64,000 bases of DNA from CAIODY01 sp046051225 (GCA_046051225.1 JBJOOR010000002.1:248001-312000), one strand, 5' to 3'. Numbered from the stretch's first letter, positions 52,437 through 62,837 are shown. The notes: generated by a model from the letters alone, not told the origin. Program-made: numbers and translations.

Positions 52437-55400
52437 TTAATAATTGTAGTTGTACATACTAGATTTTGTTCCAAAAAATGAACTCATATTTTGCAAAGTT
52501 TGTAATACTTCTTTTGCAATGGCTTTATCAATTTGTTTTTGCAATGGTTTATTTGGGTCAATTTGCGATTTTACATCGCTGATTAAATTATTGAAATTAA
52601 TTTTAGATTCGTCATTGGGTTGAATGCCTGAAAGTGCTAAATACCAAGGGCCATCAGTATCTAAACGATATTTATAAACATAAACTAAGCCGCTTACTTT
52701 TTTAACTGATGCTTTTTGTTTTTGTAAAAAGACTATAGTATCAATGGATTTAAAATCGCCTTCCCAAAATATTTGACTGTAAGTAATTACATTTTGTTTT
52801 TTGTATTCGGCAGGAAAAACAGAATCGGCATTTCTTAATCCTAATTTTCTGTTCAATAAATAGGTATACATTTTATTGGCTGCTAATTTTTTTAATAACG
52901 TATCATTTACCGCAATTTTGTATTTAGCTAATTCTGCCATGGCACTAATTACTAAAATATTATTTTGGCTATGCATCGCCTTGTCAAAGAATTTTTTAAC
53001 GCCCAAATTTTTATTGTAAAACGGGGCCAACAGTTTAATATACACCAACACATCTTTATTTACATCTTCATCGTTGTAAAATCTGCTATATCGGTTTGCC
53101 TCTTGTGCATCTTTATCGTTGCGCTTTTTCAGCATTTCTTCATCTTTCGAAAATTGTTTTTTTAGCTCTATTTTTCCGTCAAATAATAGTTTAGCCGAAT
53201 AAGTTTCGTAATCTTCAGGCTTCAATAAATTGCTATCAATTAGTGATTCTAAAATTGAATTAATATGTTCTTTATAATCATCTAATGATGCTAATTGTAA
53301 AATTTCAGGCAGCAATGTTTTTGTGGTTTTTAATGAATCGTTCATTAAGCCAAATAGGGCATTCATATCTTGATTATTTTCAAATATTGGTGGATCGTTT
53401 ACCAGCATTTGTTTTAATTCGTGATAAGCCGTTTTGTTTTTTAATCGGGCTAATGCAAAAAATAATTCGTTTTGAAATATAGAAGTATCATTTGTTCTAT
53501 CATACAATTCTTTTATACTTTTAATTAATTTGGGTTGAGCCGATGTATCAGTTATATAACCAAATTCTGCTACTAGTTTTATTTTGTTTTCATAAAAATC
53601 TTTTTCATCGTATTTATACGATTTAAATGCGTTCATCAGCATTGGTATTCCTTCTTCATCATATCGTATGTTGCTTATCCATTGCCTTGCTCGATTTTTC
53701 ACTATTTCATCTTTGCTATAAAAATCTTTGAAATAGGGTTCTAATTTATTTTTTAAAATATTTTCGAAAGGCTTATTTACTTGCGGAATAATGGATGAAA
53801 AAGTTTTGCTTGTTAAATCACTTTCTGCATCATTCATAGCCACTACAGTAAATGCATATACTAAAATATTGCTTTTTAGCGCAATTCGTACTTTCACTAA
53901 TTTGGTTGACCCTGTATCTGTAAATGCAATATTATAGCCTGTTGTACCATCGGGTAATTGAAAATAATCTTTTTGTTTTAAAACATGAGTTGTGCTATCA
54001 TAATAGTTTTCAATTTCGTGTTTCCAAAATTTAGTCATGTCTTTAGCATAAAAATAAATGGGTAATTTTTGCGATTGAATTAAAACTATTTCGCCTGTTG
54101 TATCATTGGTAAGTTTATAATTTTGTTTTGCTTGCCAATATTGTTCTTTTTCAACGCCATTTACAAAATTACTTTTTGCATAAGCTAATTCGTTGTAAGC
54201 CCTGCGAAACATAGTATCTAGCTTGGGTTGAATAGGCGATATGCATTCAAAATGACTAACTGCATCTGTAAGTTTTTTTGCTTCGTGATAGGTAAATGGT
54301 AAAAGCGATAACGAGTTGAAATATTTTTGAGCTGCGGCTATTTCGTTTGTTTTACTATGGAATAATAAGGTGTAATAATGAGCACCCCGAATTAAATTTC
54401 GGGTACATAAAAATGAACTATCAATTAATTTGTAAACTACATCAGATGCATTAAATTTTTGATACATGAAATATTTTTTCGAAATAGCATATTGTATTGG
54501 TTCGCTATGATAAATGCTCATGTTCATTAATTCTAATTCGGTACTATCATCTTTTATATCGTTAAAATTATATCGGCTCGAAACCCATACTGCAAAAGCT
54601 TTTTTGCTTGTATTATCTGCTGTTTCATATTCCCATCTATCAGCGCCATCTTTAGGATTTTGATTAAAAAAGCTAACGGGTTGATGTGGCATTTCAATTG
54701 AAAATCCTGCATTTTTTGGGGTAAATATTTGATATGAATTTGCGGTTGATACAGGTGTAATTTGAATGGAGTTAAAAAAACTATCGGCTTCGGTTCCATT
54801 TAAAATATAATCATTAGGGCCACTCATTTTAAATACAATTGCTTCTTCGGGCAATACAAATATTTTGTATCGTTGTATATCGCCTCTTCTTGTTTTGTTG
54901 GTTATTTCAAAACCATCATAGCCATTATTTTTTATTTTTTTCTTCGATATAATTTTGCCTGGAATGTTTTCATAAAGTAGGCTATCCATTTTGCTTAATA
55001 CCAATTTTTCATCATCACCAATAAATGGTGCATGGGTTCTTAATCGAGCAATTACATAGTACGAACCATTTGCCATATCCGAATATTGTTTGGTATCTAA
55101 ATATCTTGAACCTCCCATATCGTAAGGCTTTCCAGGTATTGATACACTATACAATCCATCTTCGCTTTTATAATTTTTAAATTGTACAGGGCAACGCATT
55201 TTTTCAATTTCTTCTTTTTGTTTTGCATCTCGTTCAATCATTTTTATGGGGCGAAGTTTGTATCCTTTTTTTCTTAATAATTCTATCACACCTTTTTCGC
55301 CTGGCAAATGAGCCGAGCCAACACCAACAAATAATGAAGCGCCAGTTTTTAAAATTGTATCCATCGAGTTGGCTTGAATTACATTTCTATCATGCAAAAA

Positions 55401-56135
55401 ATGTTTGATATAAGCATCGCTTTGTTGTACTACAATTTCTAATGAATCTAATGCATCTAAATCTTGATTACGGTAAGCCTCTTCAATTTTTTCTTGCAGT
55501 TTAGATGAATTGCCAATATCTTTTGCTTTCTTTTTTTCTTTCAATTCATCTCTATACGATTCAATTTGAATAATATCGCTAATCTTCAATTTTTCCATGC
55601 CAGTAGCACGTTTGCCCAATTTTTTGCCAGCCTGATAAATGTATAAATCCAAAAAAGTATCTTCTTCATAATCTTCATTATACTTATTATAATTTCTGTA
55701 CAATAAATTATTAATCACAGATGGTTGTACCTTAAGCAACATTTGTAAATTCGCCTCATATTTTTCTAATTCTAAAGTGCTGGCTGAAAGTGGCGAACGA
55801 TATAATGGGCCTGCATATTTACTCAAATCATTTTTTTCATTTTCGGCTTTTATCATATCTGCTTGCCAATTATCGGGATTTAATTCTAAGCCTACTTTAT
55901 CTACACTTTTTAGGGCATAAAAAAATGAATCGCTTAAGTTAAAAACTAATTTTTTGCTCACATGCATAGTGCCATACAGGTATGATTTTTTCTTCAATCC
56001 GTTGCCCGATATTTCCCAAAGCAAGGCTGGATATTTTTTGTGTGAAGAAGAATTTTTTTGAGCAAAATTTTTCGATGGAAAAAGTATTGCTATGAATAGA
56101 AAAGCAGCAAAAAATGGTTTGAAAATTATTTTCAT
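52437..56135 (-). CDS. Giant TraB/GumN-domain fusion protein with HEAT-like repeats
   Basis: About 1232 residues from ATG 56135 (signal peptide MKIIFKPFFAAFLFIAILFP). The N-terminal ~270 residues are a TraB/GumN (Tiki-like) domain: SYLYGTMHV (GxxH), VGLELNP and FVGVGSAHLPGEKGVIELL (second GxxH). This family includes metalloproteases that cut Wnt in animals; bacterial roles are unknown. Two or three related beta modules follow (YSVSIPGKPYDMGGSRYL; FSIEMPHQPVSFF), resembling PsbP/DUF1795-type repeats. The C-terminal third is alpha-helical and HEAT-like (SKDEIVKNRARQWISNIRYD ... KTAYHELKQMLVNDPPI). Most GumN proteins are ~300 residues, so this fourfold larger form is unusual. Predicted periplasmic or surface. 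Confidence 0.8.
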   Translation of the reverse strand: MKIIFKPFFAAFLFIAILFPSKNFAQKNSSSHKKYPALLWEISGNGLKKKSYLYGTMHVSKKLVFNLSDSFFYALKSVDKVGLELNPDNWQADMIKAENEKNDLSKYAGPLYRSPLSASTLELEKYEANLQMLLKVQPSVINNLLYRNYNKYNEDYEEDTFLDLYIYQAGKKLGKRATGMEKLKISDIIQIESYRDELKEKKKAKDIGNSSKLQEKIEEAYRNQDLDALDSLEIVVQQSDAYIKHFLHDRNVIQANSMDTILKTGASLFVGVGSAHLPGEKGVIELLRKKGYKLRPIKMIERDAKQKEEIEKMRCPVQFKNYKSEDGLYSVSIPGKPYDMGGSRYLDTKQYSDMANGSYYVIARLRTHAPFIGDDEKLVLSKMDSLLYENIPGKIISKKKIKNNGYDGFEITNKTRRGDIQRYKIFVLPEEAIVFKMSGPNDYILNGTEADSFFNSIQITPVSTANSYQIFTPKNAGFSIEMPHQPVSFFNQNPKDGADRWEYETADNTSKKAFAVWVSSRYNFNDIKDDSTELELMNMSIYHSEPIQYAISKKYFMYQKFNASDVVYKLIDSSFLCTRNLIRGAHYYTLLFHSKTNEIAAAQKYFNSLSLLPFTYHEAKKLTDAVSHFECISPIQPKLDTMFRRAYNELAYAKSNFVNGVEKEQYWQAKQNYKLTNDTTGEIVLIQSQKLPIYFYAKDMTKFWKHEIENYYDSTTHVLKQKDYFQLPDGTTGYNIAFTDTGSTKLVKVRIALKSNILVYAFTVVAMNDAESDLTSKTFSSIIPQVNKPFENILKNKLEPYFKDFYSKDEIVKNRARQWISNIRYDEEGIPMLMNAFKSYKYDEKDFYENKIKLVAEFGYITDTSAQPKLIKSIKELYDRTNDTSIFQNELFFALARLKNKTAYHELKQMLVNDPPIFENNQDMNALFGLMNDSLKTTKTLLPEILQLASLDDYKEHINSILESLIDSNLLKPEDYETYSAKLLFDGKIELKKQFSKDEEMLKKRNDKDAQEANRYSRFYNDEDVNKDVLVYIKLLAPFYNKNLGVKKFFDKAMHSQNNILVISAMAELAKYKIAVNDTLLKKLAANKMYTYLLNRKLGLRNADSVFPAEYKKQNVITYSQIFWEGDFKSIDTIVFLQKQKASVKKVSGLVYVYKYRLDTDGPWYLALSGIQPNDESKINFNNLISDVKSQIDPNKPLQKQIDKAIAKEVLQTLQNMSSFFGTKSSMYNYNY

Positions 56136-56166
56136 TAAATTAAAATTAGAAATTATTAAATTGAGA

Positions 56167-56826
56167 TTAATGCATAAATGCATACTGAATCAAATTAGCA
56201 CCCATCTGCAAAGCTGCTAAGTGTTTTTCGGGTGTATCATGATGTACTGATGCATCTTCCCAGCCATCACCCAAGTCGCATTCGTAACTGTAGAATACTA
56301 CCACTCTTCCTTTATACACCAATCCATAACCTTTAGGTGGCTTGCCATCATGTTCATGAATTTTTGGTAAGCCATTATTGAAATTATATTTTTGATGATA
56401 TACTGCATGGTTAAATGGAAGCTCGATTAATTCTAATTCGGGAAATACTTTTTTTAATGTAGGGCGTACAAAAGGATCCATTCCATAATTATCATCAATA
56501 TGCCAAAAACCACCTGCTGCAAGCCATGTGCGCATATTTTTTGCATCGGCATCGCTCAAGGTAATATTACCATGCCCAGTGGTATGCACAAATGCAAAAT
56601 CAAATAATTCGGGGCTGCCTACTTCTACTACCACTTGTTCAGCATCAACATTTATTTTTAAATTTTCTTTAATAAATTCGGCTAAATTGGGCAATGATGT
56701 GGGGTTTGCATACCAATCGCCACCACCACTATATTTTAACAATCCTAGTTTTAATGGTGGATTTGTGGTAAACGAGCTGAACAATAAAAATGAAATGAGA
56801 AATAAAAAAGGCAGTATTCTTTTCAT
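56167..56826 (-). CDS. DUF4159 family exported protein
   Basis: 219 residues. Signal peptide KRILPFLFLISFLLFSSFTT. The body (LLKYSGGGDWYANPTSLPNL, FAFVHTTGHGNITLSDADAK, NMRTWLAAGGFWHIDDNYGM, FYSYECDLGDGWED) is the typical DUF4159 sequence, which has a glutamine-amidotransferase-like (ThuA-like) fold. Function is not established; in other bacteria DUF4159 genes often occur with MoxR/VWA operons, and a VWA-like protein is encoded 3.5 kb upstream here, though not next to it. It precedes the TraB/GumN gene by 31 nt. Confidence 0.82.
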   Translation of the reverse strand: MKRILPFLFLISFLLFSSFTTNPPLKLGLLKYSGGGDWYANPTSLPNLAEFIKENLKINVDAEQVVVEVGSPELFDFAFVHTTGHGNITLSDADAKNMRTWLAAGGFWHIDDNYGMDPFVRPTLKKVFPELELIELPFNHAVYHQKYNFNNGLPKIHEHDGKPPKGYGLVYKGRVVVFYSYECDLGDGWEDASVHHDTPEKHLAALQMGANLIQYAFMH

Positions 56827-56935
56827 CGTTTTTTTGAATTAAGATGTTGTAAAAATAAATAAGAGCCGCATATTATTTGCAGCTCTTATCATTTTTATTA
56901 ACCTAATTTAAAGGAAATTATTTTATACATTGGTA

Positions 56936-59900
56936 TTAATCTTTCAACCATTTTTTTGTGGCAGCATTACCATATTCGGTAATACACTTTACAATATAAA
57001 TGCCTTTTGCAAATGATGCGGTAGGAATAGAAACTTCTTTATCCATCCTATTTTCATCGCTAAAAATTATTTGTCCATTCATATTTATTATTTCAATTTT
57101 CTTTTTTGATAATGAGTTATCTACCCAATTTATTTTTAAAATTGAATTTGCATTATCGTGATATACTGTAAATAAATTATTGTTCATTATATCATCAATT
57201 CCGTTTACAATAGCATGAATGGTGGCTGTATCTGCATCAGCACAATTGCCTTTGTTTACTGTAAGTGTAACTAGGTATGAACCATTTGTGGTATAACTAT
57301 GTATTGGGTGTTGGGTGGTGCTAGTTTGATTATCTCCAAACGACCAAAAAGAACTAGTGTAGCCTGATGATTGATTGATGAATGAATAGTTTGGCCCAAT
57401 ATTATTGTAAATAAACTTAGCTATAGGAGTGGGCGATACTGTTACTGTACCTGGTGTTGTTAATGACGGACAGCCATTATCAGTAACTTGCAAGGTAATA
57501 GATTTGCTACCTGGTGTATTCCATTTTACGCCTATAGGCCCTTGTCCAGTTCCTGTGTTTGCACCACCACCAAAGGTCCAACTATATGTAGCAGCAGCAG
57601 AAGCATTACCTGTATAAATCAGATACGTATTATAATTTTGACATACAGAGCTTACATATTGAAATGTAGAAGTTGGTGTAGGATACACAATTATTGAATC
57701 GTGGTAGATATAAATACCTGATCCTGCTTGATTATAAGCATTTAATGAAATGTAATATTTGCCAGGTTTTGGCAAGGTTACAATTGGGTTTTGCTGTCCA
57801 GATACCGATGGAATAGCTGGGAAATTTAGTGTATCGGGCGAATGAAACGTCCAGCTCCAACTTGTAGGATTATTTTGTGTAGCATCTGTAAATTGAACTG
57901 TATTGCCTTCGCAGATTGGTTGTGGTGGTGTTAAAAATGCTGGAATAGGTGCATTACAATTTTGCACTACAATACATGGGTTAGAAGATGATGTAACTGG
58001 ACAACCTACCAATGCTGTTTTTGCAGTAGCGCTTATACAATGTGACCCAAGTGCCGACCAACTTACCAAATACGGGCCTGCACCTGTACCCGAAGGTGTA
58101 CCACCGCTAAATGAAAATGCATAATTAGTTAAACTTGTAGGTGTGCAACTTACAGTAATTTGATTATTAGGGCAAGGCGTAGTAGGCGATGCGGTAATGG
58201 TAAAAGTTGGAATAGTATCAATAATTACTTTCACAGTATCGTTGCTTTGGCATGTACCAGTTGCATTAGATACATTCAAATAATAAGTAGTAGTAACGGT
58301 AGGTGTAATGGTTGGGTTTGAAAATTGTGGAACAAAAGTATTGTGTGATGTTGTCCAACTATATGTCATACCAACTGCTGATGCAGTGCCTAAAGTTACA
58401 CTGCTTCCGTTAGGGCAAAGTGCTGTATCTCTTCCTGCATAAGCTTGTGATACTGCACCTACAGTAATGGTGGTAGTAAGTGTATCAAACTTTGTGTTTA
58501 AACTATCAATAATGTACAACATAGTATATATGCCAGGGCTAGCATAAGCATGAGTTTCTTGAACGGTTGTTCCATCTGGCGTTAAGTCTCCCCAAATCCA
58601 TCTGTATCCACTGATAACACTACCCGATGAAATATCTGTAAAAGTAATTGGTTCGTTTTTACAAGTGGATAATGTTGCTGTGCTGTTGCTTGTTAATGTT
58701 ATAGCTGTGGGCGATGAATTGTATAACGCATCTAAAAGAATTGGACCACAACTACCGTTAATGGTAATATAATTTGAAGTGGTCGAATCTGTTTTTCCTC
58801 TATTATCAGTTATGTATAATGTGATGGTATAAATACCACCAACAGTAAAAATTACATCAAATGAATCTTGCCCAACTACATTTGCAGGAATGGGGTTAAC
58901 CACTGGACCTCTTAGCTTCCAAACTTTATTGGTTATATACCCACCACTATTATTACTGAAGTTATGCACTGTATATTTTGTATTATGGCAATAAGTACCT
59001 GGAACAGCCGCCGTATGATAACCATAAGTAGAATATGCAGCCATTGGCGGAGCACATGCTTGTACCTGTGTAGTAGCTGTTGATGTGGGCGATGTACACC
59101 CAAATCCTGTAGCTATCATGGTATAATTTACATTGCCTAATGTGTTAGGTAAAATTAATGGAAATGGCCCTGAAGCCGACATTGGTGTAAGCCCAGTAGC
59201 TGTGCCATAGCCAGGGGTATAGGTTACACCTGCCGCTGGGTTAGTTATTTTTAAAGTATCAACCCCACCTTGGCAACCAGGATTGATGGTAGATGTAAAT
59301 GAAGCATCAGGATAATTTAATACCGTTAAAGTTTTACTATATGTAGTATATGTGCAAGGATTGCCTGTAAAAGGATTATCAGTTGAAACTGTATAAACTA
59401 TTGTATAAATACCTGGAGTAGTGTAAGTATGTGTAAGTATAGTTGGAGCTATACCAAATATAGAAGAAGAACCTTGCCCTGTGCCAAAAAAATATTTAAA
59501 ATAAGTTGCATTATTTGCATTAGCAGTGGCATCATAAAAAGTATCTGTTGAGTTAATACAAATGGTACTGCTAGTCATCGTGAAATTTGCAGTAGGACAA
59601 ACAACACGTGGAGTTAATGAAAAATGCAATGTATCCATTGTTGTAGAACCAGAGCCAGCATTATTACCATAAATACCAGCTAAATAAAAAGTAATATTTC
59701 CTATATTAGTAGAAGGAGCTACCCATTGAAAATACCATTGATTTGTGCCATTAAGTATAGCGCTTTTATGTGCTACTTCGCAAGCACCTTTGCCCGTAAT
59801 TGTATTTACTTGTGTTCGTGCAGGATCGGATAATGGATGTGTTAAAGCAAATGTACCAGCGCCATTTGAACCTGCTGTGGCATCCATTTCAAAACCATAT

Positions 59901-60187
59901 TTTGGCGTAGCATTCCCTGTGCCCGACATGGTTACTACTACATCATAAGTACAGCCTGGTGTATAATCGGTGGCTTGTGTAGTAGTACCTGTATAATAAA
60001 ACACATATCCTACTGAAGCTGGATTACCTCCTGTTGATGAATGACAAGAATTACAAGTTTGTCCACTACCTAATGGTGAGCCTGTTGATGTGACCTGTGC
60101 AGAAATTGAATGAGTAAATGAATAATTATATTGTAGTACCAAACCACAAACTATAATAAAACATAGAGCAATAAATTTGAATTTCAT
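56936..60187 (-). CDS. Large T9SS cargo protein with CxxCH motif, anchor-V-like domain and PKD repeats
   Basis: 1083 residues. After a signal peptide (KFIALCFIIVCGLVLQYNYS) comes GQTCNSCHSSTGG, a heme-c type CxxCH motif, within a domain reading GYVFYYTGTTTQATDYTPGC ... FYLAGIYGNNAGSGSTTMDT, as in choice-of-anchor V/reeler-like proteins. Then several PKD and PKD-like Ig folds (YRWIWGDLTPDGTT, SWTFHSPDT, SSFWSFGDNQTSTTQHPIHS) and a T9SS sorting domain (FTVYHDNANSILKINWV ... GIYIVKCITEYG). Likely a long surface filament or adhesin. Whether the CxxCH binds heme is unknown. A 32-nt palindrome lies upstream. Confidence 0.82.
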   Translation of the reverse strand: MKFKFIALCFIIVCGLVLQYNYSFTHSISAQVTSTGSPLGSGQTCNSCHSSTGGNPASVGYVFYYTGTTTQATDYTPGCTYDVVVTMSGTGNATPKYGFEMDATAGSNGAGTFALTHPLSDPARTQVNTITGKGACEVAHKSAILNGTNQWYFQWVAPSTNIGNITFYLAGIYGNNAGSGSTTMDTLHFSLTPRVVCPTANFTMTSSTICINSTDTFYDATANANNATYFKYFFGTGQGSSSIFGIAPTILTHTYTTPGIYTIVYTVSTDNPFTGNPCTYTTYSKTLTVLNYPDASFTSTINPGCQGGVDTLKITNPAAGVTYTPGYGTATGLTPMSASGPFPLILPNTLGNVNYTMIATGFGCTSPTSTATTQVQACAPPMAAYSTYGYHTAAVPGTYCHNTKYTVHNFSNNSGGYITNKVWKLRGPVVNPIPANVVGQDSFDVIFTVGGIYTITLYITDNRGKTDSTTSNYITINGSCGPILLDALYNSSPTAITLTSNSTATLSTCKNEPITFTDISSGSVISGYRWIWGDLTPDGTTVQETHAYASPGIYTMLYIIDSLNTKFDTLTTTITVGAVSQAYAGRDTALCPNGSSVTLGTASAVGMTYSWTTSHNTFVPQFSNPTITPTVTTTYYLNVSNATGTCQSNDTVKVIIDTIPTFTITASPTTPCPNNQITVSCTPTSLTNYAFSFSGGTPSGTGAGPYLVSWSALGSHCISATAKTALVGCPVTSSSNPCIVVQNCNAPIPAFLTPPQPICEGNTVQFTDATQNNPTSWSWTFHSPDTLNFPAIPSVSGQQNPIVTLPKPGKYYISLNAYNQAGSGIYIYHDSIIVYPTPTSTFQYVSSVCQNYNTYLIYTGNASAAATYSWTFGGGANTGTGQGPIGVKWNTPGSKSITLQVTDNGCPSLTTPGTVTVSPTPIAKFIYNNIGPNYSFINQSSGYTSSFWSFGDNQTSTTQHPIHSYTTNGSYLVTLTVNKGNCADADTATIHAIVNGIDDIMNNNLFTVYHDNANSILKINWVDNSLSKKKIEIINMNGQIIFSDENRMDKEVSIPTASFAKGIYIVKCITEYGNAATKKWLKD

Positions 60188-60240
60188 GTGATAAATTATT
60201 TAAGATATAAGATAAAGTAAAGACAATTTTTGTAAGCAAA

Positions 60241-60272
60241 AACATCAATATTTTTTAAAAAATATTGATGTT
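60241..60272. repeat. 32-nt perfect palindrome upstream of the PKD gene
   Basis: AACATCAATATTTTTT and AAAAAATATTGATGTT are exact complements with no spacer. It lies 54 nt before the PKD gene start and 83 nt after the VWA-like gene stop. It could be an operator, or the terminator of the VWA-like gene, though the stem is AT-rich and weak. Confidence 0.75.
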
Positions 60273-60354
60273 GCAAATTAAGTAGAAATATCAACTTTAC
60301 AAATAGTTATAAATAAAAAAAGCAAAGGCACATGCTTATAAGAATATTGCCTAT

Positions 60355-62466
60355 TTAATAACTACCCCAATATTTGCGCAAAAACCATTCAAGCACCAAT
60401 AATACTAGCAATAAAGCAAATAACCATTTGTAATTAAGCAGCGGCAAGGTTTTGTATTTTGAGTAGATGATGGGCTTAATGGTTTCCGATTTTTTAATTA
60501 ATTCGGCAATAGTTTCGGCAGTATTAGCGTATACCATTTTGCCATTTGTTTTTTTACTTAAGGCATATAATAATTTATGATTAGCCACAGTTTGCAAACC
60601 TTCTAATTGCAAAGGCGCAATACTAAAATAACCATTGCTGTTTAGTTCTTTACCATTAAATAATGTTTTGGCAACATAGCTATAACTGCCCACTGGCAAG
60701 CTTCCTACTGATAGATTGTATGTTTTTTCGGTTTTTGAAAAGGTATAATTGTAATTTTGTTTTTTATCATCTGTAATCGTTAATGATACATCGGGCGTAT
60801 TTACATATTCATAATTTTGATTGTATAAATAGGCTTCAAAATTAATGGTTTCATTTTCGTTGAATAATGTTTTTAATGGTGCGGCTTTAAAGGCTCTTTT
60901 ATCATTTTTTATCACCAAATATTGAATCATTTTTTGAACCACTTCATTTACTGCATCATTATTTTGATGCAATAAATAATCATACAATCGCCATCTATAT
61001 ATTCCTTCGCCACTTATCAATCCTGTTTTTTGTCCGTTGGCATCAGCCATAGCCAACAAAGGATATTTGGTATTTGCCGAGCCTATTTTTTGATAAGCCA
61101 ACACATAAGCATTGGCAGATAATTTATAATCGCCAAATGGCGAATACAATGGCGGAAAGGCTTGTAGCGATTTCACAAATTTTTCATCTAGTGTATAAGC
61201 ACTAAAATCTTTATTAAATGAAGCTTGTGTTTCATTAGTATTTGCTGCATTACCACTTATCGAAACTAAATTTTGTACTTGGCTAAAGCCTGCCAAATTA
61301 CTGCTGCTACCCAATACAAATAAAATAGGAATATGCTTATCATTAGCTGCTTTTACAATACTAATAGCATTGTTTTGAAACGAGGGCAATTGATGTAAAA
61401 TAATTAAATTAGCATTGCCAATTAAACTAGTTGCGGCTAATGTATTTTCAATTAATTCTAATTTACAATCGTAGTTATTATTGGCTTCGATAATTGATTT
61501 TAAGGCAGCCAAATCGGGATGCGGTGCATTAGCAATAATGGCAATTTTTAATCTGCTATCTAATACTTCAATATAAATATCTTGCTCATTATTTACAAAA
61601 GTGGCTTCACCATTTATTTTAGTACTTATAATTTTATAATGCTGAATGCCTGTTTTATCGGCATTTATCACAAAATCGAACGATGTTGAAAATCTGTTTT
61701 CGTTAATATTAAAACTATGGGCATACACTTGCTTGCTTTGCCCATTATCAATTTTATTTACCACAATATCAGCTCGGCTGCCGCTTAAATAATTAGCGCC
61801 AATATCTATTTTAATGCTTGTTTGATCGTGCAGATAACAAGTTTTATTGTAATAACATTTGCCTATAAAAAAATCTTTTTGAAATGTAGTATCGCCCAAT
61901 GCAATAGTATAATGTGGTACCAACCAACCCTCATTTACATATAATGGATTGCTGCCCTGATTATAAATACCATCGCTCGAAAGTATTACAGCGCCTACAT
62001 TTTGGTTGTTGTATTGGTTGTATAATTCAGTTAAAGCATCGGCTATATTGGTAGCATTTTCTTTATAATTAATTGTATTGCCCTCTTTAATGGCTGCGCC
62101 AAATGTGTATTCTTTTAGGTTGTAATCGTTGCCCAGTTTATCTTTTAATAAAGAAAGATGTTGGGCTAATGTAGTGCTATCAGCAGTTCCTTTTTTTATT
62201 TTTATAGATGCCGAATTATCATTTAAAAATAAAATAATAGGCTTTTCGGTTTCTGTCCATTTGCTTTTTATAAATGGCGAAAGCAATAAAAACAGAATTA
62301 AAAATAGCGAAGCAAAGCGTAAAGTTTGCAACACATATTTACGTTTTTTAATAAAAAATAATGCTTGATTATAGTTTTCGTTTTTGCTATACAGCAGCCA
62401 CGATAAAGCCATTGCCACCGCAAAGCAAATAATAATAAACCAAGATGGATATTGAAATGAAAGCAA
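60355..62466 (-). CDS. VWA-like inner-membrane protein with MIDAS motif
   Basis: 703 residues. Two hydrophobic segments near the N-terminus (SWFIIICFAVAMALSWLLYS; LRFASLFLILFLLLSPFI) and one at the C-terminus (WLFALLLVLLVLEWFLRKYW) bracket a large extracytoplasmic part. A VWA metal-ion site is visible: FLNDNSASIK (DxSxS) and VGAVILSSDGIYNQG. The C-terminal half contains beta-sandwich strands. BatA/BatB-like proteins share the first helices and VWA, but no MoxR ATPase gene is near. It may act as a membrane scaffold; the function is unknown. Confidence 0.72.
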   Translation of the reverse strand: MLSFQYPSWFIIICFAVAMALSWLLYSKNENYNQALFFIKKRKYVLQTLRFASLFLILFLLLSPFIKSKWTETEKPIILFLNDNSASIKIKKGTADSTTLAQHLSLLKDKLGNDYNLKEYTFGAAIKEGNTINYKENATNIADALTELYNQYNNQNVGAVILSSDGIYNQGSNPLYVNEGWLVPHYTIALGDTTFQKDFFIGKCYYNKTCYLHDQTSIKIDIGANYLSGSRADIVVNKIDNGQSKQVYAHSFNINENRFSTSFDFVINADKTGIQHYKIISTKINGEATFVNNEQDIYIEVLDSRLKIAIIANAPHPDLAALKSIIEANNNYDCKLELIENTLAATSLIGNANLIILHQLPSFQNNAISIVKAANDKHIPILFVLGSSSNLAGFSQVQNLVSISGNAANTNETQASFNKDFSAYTLDEKFVKSLQAFPPLYSPFGDYKLSANAYVLAYQKIGSANTKYPLLAMADANGQKTGLISGEGIYRWRLYDYLLHQNNDAVNEVVQKMIQYLVIKNDKRAFKAAPLKTLFNENETINFEAYLYNQNYEYVNTPDVSLTITDDKKQNYNYTFSKTEKTYNLSVGSLPVGSYSYVAKTLFNGKELNSNGYFSIAPLQLEGLQTVANHKLLYALSKKTNGKMVYANTAETIAELIKKSETIKPIIYSKYKTLPLLNYKWLFALLLVLLVLEWFLRKYWGSY

Positions 62467-62513
62467 GTAGAAAGGTTTTAAAAGAGTAACAAATGTTCAA
62501 CTATAAATACAAC

Positions 62514-62768
62514 TTAATTAGCTGCCACTATACTTATTTCAAAATGTTCCATTACGGCATTGGCTAATAATTTTTTACAAGCCAATTCGGCATTAGTTTT
62601 AGCTTCGGCTTCGGTTGCCGCTTCAATATCTAAGGTAATATGTTTGCCAATTCGTACATTTTCTATACTTGTAAATGCTAAGTTTTTTAAACCGCCTAAT
62701 ACGGCTTTGCCTTGTGGGTCTAACAATTCTTTTAATGGCATTACATTAATTTCTGCTTTGTATTTCAT
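62514..62768 (-). CDS. purS: Phosphoribosylformylglycinamidine synthase subunit PurS
   Basis: 84 residues. MKYKAEINVMPLKELLDPQG, then GLKNLAFTSIENVRIGKHIT and ACKKLLANAVMEHFEISIV are the PurS ferredoxin-like dimer pattern. PurS binds PurL and PurQ to make FGAM from FGAR. purL and purQ are not in the window. The gene has its own -7 element and lies downstream of purA with two hairpins between, so transcription from purA is unlikely to continue freely into purS. Confidence 0.92.
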   Translation of the reverse strand: MKYKAEINVMPLKELLDPQGKAVLGGLKNLAFTSIENVRIGKHITLDIEAATEAEAKTNAELACKKLLANAVMEHFEISIVAAN

Positions 62769-62787
62769 ACGTATAATTTGTTTTGTG

Positions 62788-62795
62788 CAAAGTTA
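62788..62795 (-). promoter_or_regulatory. -7 promoter element of purS
   Basis: Minus-strand TAACTTTG, perfect TAnnTTTG, 20 nt before the ATG; the same octamer drives purM at 8795-8802. Confidence 0.55.
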
Positions 62796-62837
62796 TCTAT
62801 ACACTTTGATTTTTTTGTAAAATGAAATTAAAAGTTG

